Below are positions 31,827 to 38,033 of a DNA stretch of 38,033 nucleotides, piece by piece (position 1 is the first letter of the stretch; each line of letters starts with the position of its first letter). The position numbers and the translations under genes are program-made. This DNA is from Streptomyces oceani (GTDB taxonomy: Bacteria; Actinomycetota; Actinomycetes; Streptomycetales; Streptomycetaceae): the NCBI RefSeq assembly GCF_001751245.1, contig NZ_LJGU01000127.1, forward strand, positions 496,565-534,597, written 5' to 3'. The notes under the pieces were generated by a model, which saw nothing but the letters and a program-made list of their open reading frames with translations, made no database searches and was not told the DNA's origin.

Positions 31827-33677
31827 GTGAACGGACCCTCCACAGGACGTGACGAAGATCCCGACGGTTCCCCAATCCGGCCTCGGGAGCCCACTACCGA
31901 CAGTGCTCACCAGCGGCCCCGGGACAGCGATTTCCGGGCCGCGTTCCACGCCGCCCGGATCGCGATGGCCGTGGTCGACCGCGAGGGTCGGGTGCGTACG
32001 GCCAACCGCGCGCTGGAGGCGCTCTTGGGTGCCGTGCCGGACGGCCTGGTCGCCGCCCCGGTGACCGGCCTGGGCGGCATGGAGCTGGCCGACACCGACC
32101 TGCTGCGCGGAGTACGGGGCGGCGCGCGCGACGACGGCGCTAGGGAAGCCAGCACGCGCGACGTGGGGCACGCCCGCTCGGCCGCGGGCCAGGCGGCGCC
32201 GCACGAACGCGCCCGGCACTCCTGCACCCGCCGGCTCAAGCACGCCGACGGACACGCGTTGTGGGTGGAGATCACCCTGACCCCGACCGGGGAGGAGCAC
32301 GGCGGCGCGCCCGGCGAGGCGCTGCTGTCGGTGGTGGACATCACCGAGGAGCGGGCGCTGCGCCAGCGGCTGCGCCATCTCGAGATGCACGACCCGGTGA
32401 CCCGGCTGCCCAATCGCGCGTTGTTCTTCGAGCGGCTCGGCAGCTCGCTCACGGAGTCCAGCACCGGACGCGTCGGCCTGTGCTATCTGGACCTGGACGG
32501 TTTCAAGGCCATCAACGACACCCTCGGCCACCGGGTCGGCGACGAGCTGCTCGCCGAGGTGGCGCAGCGGCTCACCGCGCAGTGCGACAAACGCACGCTG
32601 GTGGCCCGGCTCGGCGGGGACGAGTTCGCGCTGCTGATGGAGAACACCTCCGGACCCGAGCAGCTCACCGGCCTCGCGCAGGCCGTGCTGCGCAGCCTCC
32701 AGAAACCCTTCGAACTGGACGGCAACCGGGTGGCGGTGTCAGCCAGCATCGGGGTGGTGGAACGGGAGATCGAGGGCACCAGCGCCACGGCGCTCATGCA
32801 GGCCGCCGACACCACGCTGTACTGGGCCAAGGCGGACGGGAAGGCACGCTGGACGCTCTTCGACCCGGAGCGTAACGCCCACCGCATGACCCGCCAGGCG
32901 CTGTCCAGCACCCTGCGGCCCGCCGTGGAGCGCGGCGAGTTCGTGCTGGAGTACCAGCCCATCGTGGGACTCGAGAGCGAGGTCCCGGAGGGCGTGGAGG
33001 CCCTGGTGCGTTGGCGGCATCCGCAGTTCGGCACCCTGGGGCCGGACCGTTTCATCGGACTGGCGGAGGAGAACGGCGCGATCGTGCCGCTGGGCCGGTG
33101 GGTGCTCGCCGAGGCGTGCCGGCAGACCCGCGAGTGGCTCGACGCGCACCCCGAACGCCCGATCTTCGTGAGCGTGAACGTCGCCGTGCGGCAGGCATGG
33201 GACTCCGACCTGGTATCGGACGTCGAACAGATCCTGGCGGACTCCGGGGTGCCCGCCGCGTTGTTGCAGCTGGAACTCACCGAGTCGGCCGTGATGGGCT
33301 CGGCCGGCCGACCGCTACGGGCGCTGCAGGCGCTGAGCGAGATGGGGGTCCGGATCGCCATCGACGACTTCGGCACCGGCTACTCCAACCTCGCCTACCT
33401 CAGCCGGCTGCCCGTGCACACCCTGAAACTGGACGGCACCTTCGTACGCGGCTTCCAGACCGCGCGCGGCCCCAACCCGGCGGACGAGACGATCGTGACG
33501 GCACTCGTCCAACTCGCTCACCAGCTGGGCCTGACAGTGACGGCGGAGTGTGTGGAGAGCCGCCAGCAGGCCGAGCGGCTGCGCGGCATCGGCTGCGACT
33601 CCGGGCAGGGCTGGTACTTCGCCCGACCCATGACGCCGGGGCAGGTCCACCAGCGGCTGGCACCGGGCGCGCGCTGA
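31827..33677 (+). CDS. PAS-GGDEF-EAL cyclic-di-GMP turnover protein
   Basis: This 616-residue protein starts at GTG 31827 with GGGAG 6 nt upstream. There is no signal or membrane segment, so it is cytoplasmic. Residues 35-175 form a PAS sensor (AVVDREGRVRTANRALEALLG, LLSVVDITEERAL). The GGDEF domain (about 187-345) has intact GGDEF at 263-267, but the inhibitory RxxD site is absent (254-257 read DKRT). The EAL domain (about 365-610) has E391-A-L, SVNVAVRQ, LELTESAVM, IDDFGTGYSN, LKLDGTF, AECVE and QGWYFARP, so phosphodiesterase residues look complete. It may both make and break cyclic-di-GMP. The mix of soluble PAS with GGDEF-EAL resembles Streptomyces RmdA, but orthology is not shown. Confidence 0.93.
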   Translation: MNGPSTGRDEDPDGSPIRPREPTTDSAHQRPRDSDFRAAFHAARIAMAVVDREGRVRTANRALEALLGAVPDGLVAAPVTGLGGMELADTDLLRGVRGGARDDGAREASTRDVGHARSAAGQAAPHERARHSCTRRLKHADGHALWVEITLTPTGEEHGGAPGEALLSVVDITEERALRQRLRHLEMHDPVTRLPNRALFFERLGSSLTESSTGRVGLCYLDLDGFKAINDTLGHRVGDELLAEVAQRLTAQCDKRTLVARLGGDEFALLMENTSGPEQLTGLAQAVLRSLQKPFELDGNRVAVSASIGVVEREIEGTSATALMQAADTTLYWAKADGKARWTLFDPERNAHRMTRQALSSTLRPAVERGEFVLEYQPIVGLESEVPEGVEALVRWRHPQFGTLGPDRFIGLAEENGAIVPLGRWVLAEACRQTREWLDAHPERPIFVSVNVAVRQAWDSDLVSDVEQILADSGVPAALLQLELTESAVMGSAGRPLRALQALSEMGVRIAIDDFGTGYSNLAYLSRLPVHTLKLDGTFVRGFQTARGPNPADETIVTALVQLAHQLGLTVTAECVESRQQAERLRGIGCDSGQGWYFARPMTPGQVHQRLAPGAR

Positions 33678-33713
33678 GCAGCGGCCGACCAGCGGGAGTA
33701 CGCCGACTGGCCC

Positions 33714-33737
33714 CTGCCGGAAGCGAGCCGCCGGCAG
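33714..33737. terminator. Bidirectional terminator-like hairpin
   Basis: CTGCCGG (33714-33720) pairs with CCGGCAG (33731-33737) around a 10-nt loop, between the converging ends of the GGDEF-EAL gene (33677) and the monooxygenase gene (33754). It is the only clear symmetry in the 76-bp gap. Confidence 0.5.
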
Positions 33738-33753
33738 AGGTCAGCCAGAAGGG

Positions 33754-34836
33754 TCAACCGGCGGAGGGCAGCGCGTAGGAATCGGCGATGAGTGCGTAGC
33801 TGCGCACCCGCGCGGCCGGGGTGTGCGCGTTCGCGGTGATCATCAGTTCCTGTGCCCCGGTCCGCTTGACGAGCTCGTCCAGGCCGTCCCGTACGGTCTC
33901 GGGGGTGCCGTGGATGACGTTGCTCAGCCAGCCGTCCACGAACTCCCGCTCGGCCGCGCTGAAGGCGTACGCCTCGGCCTCCTCGGGAGCGGGCACCAGG
34001 CCGGGGCGCCCGGTGCGCAGCCGCAGCATGGCAAGCGCGCCACTGAGCACCTGCCGGCGGGCCTCCCGCTCCTCCTCGGCGGCCAGCGCCGACGCGCCGA
34101 TCAGCGCGTACGGCTCGGTGAGCACCTCGGAGGGCCGGAAGGACTCCCGATACAACTCCAGAGCGGGGATGGTGTTGCTGGCCGAGAAGTGGTGGGCGAA
34201 GGCGAACGGCAGACCGAGCGTGCCGGCCAGCTGAGCGCTGAAGCCGGAGGAGCCCAGCAGCCAGATCGGCGGTCGGCCGCCCGTACCGCCCTGCACCGGG
34301 CCTGGTACGGCGTGGATACGGGCGTAGCGGTGTCCCTCGGGGAAGTCGTCGTCCAGGAACCGGGTCAGTTCGGCGAGTTGCTGCGGGAAGTCGTCCGCAC
34401 CCTCGCGCAGGCGTTCCGTACGCCGCAGGGCCGCCGCCGTGGCGCCGTCCGTGCCGGGTGCGCGACCGAGGCCCAGGTCGATCCGGCCCGGGGCGAGCGC
34501 CTCCAGCGTCCCGAACTGCTCGGCGATCACGAGCGGCGCGTGGTTGGGCAGCATCACGCCGCCGGAACCGAGCCGTATCCGCCGGGTGTGCGCGGCGAGA
34601 TGGGCGAGCAGCACGGCGGGCGAGCTGCTGGCCACCCCGGGCATTGAATGGTGCTCGGCGACCCAGAACCGGGTGAAACCACGGTCCTCGGCGAGCCGCG
34701 CGATCCGCGTGGTGGCCTCCAGCGACTCCGTGCTGCTGCCGCCCGCCCCGACCGTGGCCAGGTCAAGCACCGAGAGCGGTACCGGGGCCGTGCCCCCGGC
34801 CTCGCCACGGATGGGGTCGTTGCGGTCATCGGCCAC
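33754..34836 (-). CDS. Luciferase-like (LLM, MsnO8-type) flavin-dependent monooxygenase
   Basis: This protein of about 360 residues has the single-component luciferase-like pattern: VPLSVLDLATVG, FTRFWVAEHHSMPGVASSSP, IRLGSGGVMLPNHAPLVIAEQF, LEALAPGRIDLGLGRAPGTD and PPIWLLGSSGFSAQLAG. It should use reduced flavin (FMN or F420) and oxygen on an unknown substrate, with a TIM-barrel fold. GTG 34836 is preferred because GGGAGG lies 10 nt upstream; an in-frame GTG at 34866 adds ten residues with a poorer site. It follows the isomerase-like gene on the same strand after about 85 bp and probably shares its transcript. Confidence 0.88.
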   Translation of the reverse strand: MADDRNDPIRGEAGGTAPVPLSVLDLATVGAGGSSTESLEATTRIARLAEDRGFTRFWVAEHHSMPGVASSSPAVLLAHLAAHTRRIRLGSGGVMLPNHAPLVIAEQFGTLEALAPGRIDLGLGRAPGTDGATAAALRRTERLREGADDFPQQLAELTRFLDDDFPEGHRYARIHAVPGPVQGGTGGRPPIWLLGSSGFSAQLAGTLGLPFAFAHHFSASNTIPALELYRESFRPSEVLTEPYALIGASALAAEEEREARRQVLSGALAMLRLRTGRPGLVPAPEEAEAYAFSAAEREFVDGWLSNVIHGTPETVRDGLDELVKRTGAQELMITANAHTPAARVRSYALIADSYALPSAG

Positions 34837-34921
34837 GGCTGGCCCGCCTCCCTGCTCGTTGTGCACGTACCACCGTGCCCAACCAGGCCCCGCGGCCGGC
34901 TATTCCCCAGCGAAGGCCACG

Positions 34922-35644
34922 TCAGGCGAAGAGCGCGCCCAGCTCCGGCGTACGGACCCGCTGCCCCAGGAGTCGCAGTCCCTCCCGCACCGTGACCTGG
35001 TTGGCGGTCAGCACCGGCTTGCCGAGCGCGTCCTCGATCTCCGGAATCCAGGCGGCGGTGTGCAGCGCGGTGTCCGGCAGTAGTACGGCCTGTGCCTCCG
35101 GATGGTCCCCGCCCCGGGCGAGCGCCAGCACCTCGTCCCGGCCCCAGGTACCGACCTCGGCCGCGGTGATGATGCCGCTACCCCGCATGGCGACGACCTC
35201 GCTGCCCGCCGCCTTCAGGAAGTCCCGGAAGAGTTCGGCCACGTCCTCCGGGTAGGTGGCGGCGATCGCGACCCGGTCCAGCTCCAAGTCCGCCACCGCG
35301 TGCGCGAAGGCGAACGAGGTGGAGGAGGCCGGCAGTCCGGACGTGCCGCCCAGCTCCCGCACCTGCTCCTGGGCCCCCTCCCAGCCGAAGACGAAGCTGG
35401 CGCTGGTGCACGCCCACACGACCGCCTCGGCGCCGAGCCCCTTCACCTCCTCGACCTTCGCCGCCAGGCGAGCCGCCGAGCCCATCTCCAACAACGCGTC
35501 GACGCGGTGCGCGTCCTCGCCGATGTCCGTGTGCACGAGCGGCAGTCGCACGTCCGCCCCGGCCGCCCCGAGGATTCCTTCGAGCCGCGGGAAGTCGTCC
35601 TCCGCGGAGTAGCCGGGGTAGAGGAACCCCACCGCCTGTGCCAT
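34922..35644 (-). CDS. Asp/Glu racemase / maleate isomerase / arylmalonate decarboxylase superfamily protein lacking the second Cys
   Basis: This 240-residue protein starts at ATG 35644 with GGAGG 6 nt upstream. VGFLYPGYSAEDDFPRLEG, VVWACTSASFVFGW (C79) and GKPVLTANQVTVREGLRLLG match the superfamily. Maleate isomerases and racemases use two cysteines; arylmalonate decarboxylase keeps only the second. Here the first is kept, but the second position reads LLPDTALHTA, with no Cys. A racemase mechanism is thus unlikely, and the reaction is unknown. A better-conserved paralogue lies 139 bp upstream on the same strand, separated by a hairpin, and a flavin monooxygenase follows downstream. Confidence 0.85.
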   Translation of the reverse strand: MAQAVGFLYPGYSAEDDFPRLEGILGAAGADVRLPLVHTDIGEDAHRVDALLEMGSAARLAAKVEEVKGLGAEAVVWACTSASFVFGWEGAQEQVRELGGTSGLPASSTSFAFAHAVADLELDRVAIAATYPEDVAELFRDFLKAAGSEVVAMRGSGIITAAEVGTWGRDEVLALARGGDHPEAQAVLLPDTALHTAAWIPEIEDALGKPVLTANQVTVREGLRLLGQRVRTPELGALFA

Positions 35645-35695
35645 GTACGCCTCCAAACGCGTGGTTGGATCGGCCCGGAGCCGGGCCGGATCAGG

Positions 35696-35717
35696 GCGTG
35701 CCGTATCACCGGCACGC
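35696..35717. promoter_or_regulatory. Perfect 8-6-8 inverted repeat upstream of the isomerase-like gene
   Basis: GCGTGCCG (35696-35703) and CGGCACGC (35710-35717) are exact complements around TATCAC. The 22-bp site lies 51 nt before the start at 35644, where an operator would be expected. It may instead form an RNA hairpin. No regulator family was matched. Confidence 0.5.
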
Positions 35718-35743
35718 GTGAGCTGGCTTCGAGAACAGTCGTG

Positions 35744-35768
35744 GAGGCCGGGCACACGGCCCGGCCTC
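35744..35768 (-). terminator. Terminator hairpin after the two-Cys isomerase-like gene
   Basis: GAGGCCGGGC (35744-35753) pairs perfectly with GCCCGGCCTC (35759-35768) around a 5-nt loop. It begins 15 nt past the stop at 35784 and lies before the next minus-strand gene, so the two paralogues are probably separate transcripts. Confidence 0.75.
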
Positions 35769-35783
35769 GGGAGCTACGAACGG

Positions 35784-36809
35784 TCAGGCGGGTGGCTGTG
35801 CGCCGCCGCCCCCGTCGTCCGGCATGGCTGGCGGGTGCGGCTGGTCGTACGCCTCCAGCGACTCGCCACCCTCCAGGTCGGCGCCGGCCAGCGCGGCCGG
35901 CGGTGGCGCACCGTGGTCGGCCGGACCACCGGGCTCGCGCGGGTGCTGGGCGACCGATCCGCCGAACGGCTCGTGCGGACCGTACGCCTCACCCGCCTCG
36001 TAGGGCTCGGCCGGGCCGTACGAGGCGCTCGGCTCGTGGTTCGGCTCCGGGTCCATCGCGGCCGGTCCGCGCCGGGCGACCGGGTCGAGCAGCGCCTGGT
36101 AGGGGCCCACGGCCTGCTTGCCCATCCGCTGCAGGGCGGCCCACATGGTGACCTGGTTGGCGGAGATCACGGGCATCCGCAACTCCGCTTCCAGCTGCGG
36201 AATCACGTCGAAGGTCGGGAGGTTGGTGCAGCTGATGAACAGCACGTCCGGCGAGTCGACGACGGCCGCCCTGGCCATGTCGACCACGTCCCGGTACGGC
36301 ACCCGCCAGATGTGCCGGGTCAGTCCGAGATAGCTGCGCCCGGTCACCACCATGCCGGCCTCCCGGAGGTAGTCCTCCAGCGAGTCGGTCACGGACTTGG
36401 TGTACGGAGTCACGACCGCCACGCGCCGCGCGTCCAACTCCTGCAGGGCTTCGAGCAGCGCTCCGGAGGTGGTCACGGCGGGCACCTCGCCGGCCTGTTC
36501 CATCGCCGCTGTCATGGCCTGCTCGCCGGCGGACCCGCCGACGAAACTGCCGGACGTGCAGGCGTATGCCACCGTTTCCGGCGACACCGCGGTCAGCGCG
36601 AGCACCGCTTCGTGCAGCGTCTCGTGCTCGCTTACCAGCCGCGCGAGGTCGAGACTCGTCTCGACCGGCACGAACGGCGTACGTGTGAGGTGCAGCGACA
36701 CGTCGTCGGGCACCCAGCGCCACAGCTCGCGATCCAACGCGAAGTCGAACGGCGCAACGATGCCGACGCCGCGCTGCGGCTGCGGTCCACCTAGGAAGGA
36801 GACATCCAT
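35784..36809 (-). CDS. Asp/Glu racemase / maleate isomerase superfamily protein with two cysteines and a disordered tail
   Basis: This 341-residue protein has a core of about 240 residues: GVGIVAPFDFALDRELWRWV, VAYACTSGSFVGG (C84), RVAVVTPYTKSV, DVLFISCTNLPTFDVIPQLE (C194) and PVISANQVTMWAALQRMG. Both catalytic cysteines are present, as in maleate isomerases and racemases, so isomerase or racemase activity on a small dicarboxylate or related acid is likely. The last 95 residues are Pro/Gly/Glu-rich with YGP-type repeats and look disordered; the family normally ends near residue 240. ATG 36809 is chosen because homology starts there; the ribosome site is weak. It is divergent from a D-2-hydroxyacid dehydrogenase, which suggests a shared acid-handling pathway. 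Confidence 0.85.
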   Translation of the reverse strand: MDVSFLGGPQPQRGVGIVAPFDFALDRELWRWVPDDVSLHLTRTPFVPVETSLDLARLVSEHETLHEAVLALTAVSPETVAYACTSGSFVGGSAGEQAMTAAMEQAGEVPAVTTSGALLEALQELDARRVAVVTPYTKSVTDSLEDYLREAGMVVTGRSYLGLTRHIWRVPYRDVVDMARAAVVDSPDVLFISCTNLPTFDVIPQLEAELRMPVISANQVTMWAALQRMGKQAVGPYQALLDPVARRGPAAMDPEPNHEPSASYGPAEPYEAGEAYGPHEPFGGSVAQHPREPGGPADHGAPPPAALAGADLEGGESLEAYDQPHPPAMPDDGGGGAQPPA

Positions 36810-36904
36810 TTCGAGCCCCAATGAGACGGAGGGGTGGCACAGGCCAGAAAGAGAGTGAAAAGAGACCCGGGCAGATGCCGGGAACGCCGGGACAGATGCC
36901 TTCG

Positions 36905-36934
36905 TTGACGAAGGTAGTTCGCCGTCCCTACCGT
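36905..36934 (+). promoter_or_regulatory. Likely vegetative promoter of the D-2-hydroxyacid dehydrogenase
   Basis: TTGACG (36905-36910) and TACCGT (36929-36934) are 18 bp apart, close to the HrdB-type consensus. Transcription would start near 36941, leaving a leader of about 75 nt. The -10 overlaps an in-frame GTG at 36933, which therefore cannot be the start codon. Confidence 0.5.
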
Positions 36935-36993
36935 GGTCAATCCTCGCACCCGCGCCAAGATCCCGCGCCATCGCGAGCATTCCAGCAGCCCTT

Positions 36994-37005
36994 CGTTTCG
37001 AAACG
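36994..37005. promoter_or_regulatory. 12-bp perfect palindrome just before the dehydrogenase start
   Basis: CGTTTCGAAACG is a perfect palindrome ending 11 nt before ATG 37017, downstream of the likely promoter. It occupies the place where a ribosome site would be, and no good Shine-Dalgarno sequence is present. It could be a roadblock operator. Confidence 0.45.
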
Positions 37006-37016
37006 GTTTCCTGCCT

Positions 37017-37979
37017 ATGTCCGAAACATGCGTCCTCGTCCTGGACGATGATCCGCCACCGCGGCTCGACCGGCTCTCCGGGCGCGCCCGCGTCGTGCAC
37101 GCGGACGAGAAGTCGCTGGCCGAGCGCCTCCCGGAGGCGGACGTGCTCCTCGTGTGGGACTTCCTGTCCAGCGCCGTACGGGACGCGTGGCCCGGGTCGG
37201 GCGCCCGACCCGGTTGGGTGCACACCCCGAGCGCCGGCGTGGACAAGCTACTGCCCGAACTGGCCGACTCGGATGTCCTTATCACGAATGCGCGCGGCGT
37301 GTTCGACCAGCCGATCGCGGAGTACGTCGCGGGTCTCGTGCTAGCCATGGCCAAGGATTTTCCCGGCAGTTGGGAATTGCAGCGCGAAAGGCACTGGCGG
37401 CACCGGGAGACACTCCGAGTCGGCGGCACTCGAGCCGTGGTGGTCGGGTCCGGCCCCATTGGCCGGAGAATTGGCCGCACGCTTATGGCACTCGGTGTCA
37501 GCGTCGACCTGGTGGGTCGTACGGAGCGGAATACCGATCCGGAATTCGGCCGAGTGCACGGGAACGGCGCGTTGGACACGCTGCTCGGCGAGGCTGACTG
37601 GGTGGTCTGCGTCGCGCCACTCACCGAGGCGTCCCGCGGGATGTTCGATTCCGCCGCTTTCTCCCGGATGAAGCCCTCCGCCCGGTTCATCAACGTCGGG
37701 CGTGGCCAGCACGTCGTCGAGGAGGACCTGGTCGCCGCCCTGCGGGAACAGCGGATCGGCGGCGCCGCCCTGGACGTCTTCCGCGAGGAGCCGCTCCCGA
37801 GTGACAGCGAGCTGTGGCAGGTGCCCGGACTGCTCGTCTCACCGCACATGAGCGGGGACACCATCGGCTGGCGTGACGACCTGGCCGAACAGTTCCTGGA
37901 CAACTTCGACCGCTGGAGCGCCGGTGAGCCCCTGATGAACGTGGTCGACAAGACCCTGGGTTACGTCCCCGCCTCCTGA
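37017..37979 (+). CDS. D-2-hydroxyacid dehydrogenase (NAD-dependent)
   Basis: This 320-residue enzyme should interconvert D-2-hydroxyacids and 2-oxoacids with NAD(P). The Rossmann motif is GSGPIG (144-149). The catalytic triad is complete: R229 in NVGRGQHV, E258 in DVFREEPL and H277 in SPHMSGDT. VHTPSAGVDKLL and TNARGVFDQPIAEYVAGLVL are typical of the substrate domain. ATG 37017 is favoured over the in-frame GTG at 36933, which lies in the promoter. The substrate is unknown. It is divergent from the two-Cys isomerase-like gene, 207 bp apart, which may point to a common acid substrate. Confidence 0.92.
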   Translation: MSETCVLVLDDDPPPRLDRLSGRARVVHADEKSLAERLPEADVLLVWDFLSSAVRDAWPGSGARPGWVHTPSAGVDKLLPELADSDVLITNARGVFDQPIAEYVAGLVLAMAKDFPGSWELQRERHWRHRETLRVGGTRAVVVGSGPIGRRIGRTLMALGVSVDLVGRTERNTDPEFGRVHGNGALDTLLGEADWVVCVAPLTEASRGMFDSAAFSRMKPSARFINVGRGQHVVEEDLVAALREQRIGGAALDVFREEPLPSDSELWQVPGLLVSPHMSGDTIGWRDDLAEQFLDNFDRWSAGEPLMNVVDKTLGYVPAS

Positions 37980-37980
37980 C

Positions 37981-38013
37981 CGGCCCGGACCGACCCGCGG
38001 GCGGACGGGGCCG
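37981..38013 (+). terminator. Possible terminator after the D-2-hydroxyacid dehydrogenase
   Basis: CGGCCC (37981-37986) pairs with GGGCCG (38008-38013), with a smaller CCCGCGGG symmetry inside. It starts 2 nt after the stop. The stem is short and the loop long, so this is tentative. Confidence 0.35.
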
Positions 38014-38033
38014 AGCCATACCCGCGGGGCGCC

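Noticed and set aside
36933..37016. An earlier GTG start for the D-2-hydroxyacid dehydrogenase
   Set aside because: It overlaps the likely -10 box at 36929-36934, and the added residues show no homology.

Overview
The window is high-GC DNA with Streptomyces-type gene structure: many GTG starts, overlapping operons, actinobacterial cellobiose genes, and candidate CebR and BldD sites. It looks like the edge of a modular polyketide gene cluster joined to ordinary chromosome. No integrase, transposase or CRISPR array was found.

Positions 1-11585, minus strand, hold two type I polyketide synthase genes. The upstream gene (5160-11585) is one complete module, KS-AT-DH-ER-KR-ACP, with docking segments at both ends and a methylmalonyl-type AT. 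The downstream gene (1-5163, cut by the window edge) overlaps it by ATGA. It holds docking-KS-AT-DH-KR-ACP with a malonyl-type AT. Together they should add a fully reduced methyl-branched unit and then a plain unsaturated unit. The N-terminal docking helix of the first gene needs a donor synthase that is not in the window.

Positions 12113-18171 hold a secreted M23 peptidase and a cellobiose regulon. The regulon is a lipoprotein binding protein, two permeases and a GH1 beta-glucosidase (cebE, cebF, cebG, bglC). Two CebR-type operators are present, but no cebR gene. Positions 18256-23968 hold a spermidine-synthase-fold protein, a small conserved hypothetical divergent from an XRE/TPR regulator, a two-domain 3-hydroxyacyl-CoA dehydrogenase with a TetR-type operator, and a histidine phosphatase.

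Positions 24168-28566 hold the most interesting locus. Three overlapping plus-strand genes encode a Cas4/Dna2-like PD-(D/E)XK nuclease with a probable Fe-S cysteine cluster, an unrecognised 531-residue protein, and an SF1 helicase of the UPF1/Dna2 type. This looks like eukaryotic Dna2 split over separate genes with an extra subunit. A small hypothetical and a possible prim-pol-like protein follow on the same strand. The last one runs 10 nt into a tRNA-Lys(CTT) gene that ends in a strong hairpin.

Positions 30212-37979 hold an M6-type secreted metalloprotease, a PAS-GGDEF-EAL cyclic-di-GMP protein with a near-consensus BldD box in the shared upstream region, and a luciferase-like monooxygenase. 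They also hold two Asp/Glu-racemase/maleate-isomerase-type paralogues with different catalytic cysteines, and a D-2-hydroxyacid dehydrogenase. All assignments come from reading the sequence by eye. No database search was run.
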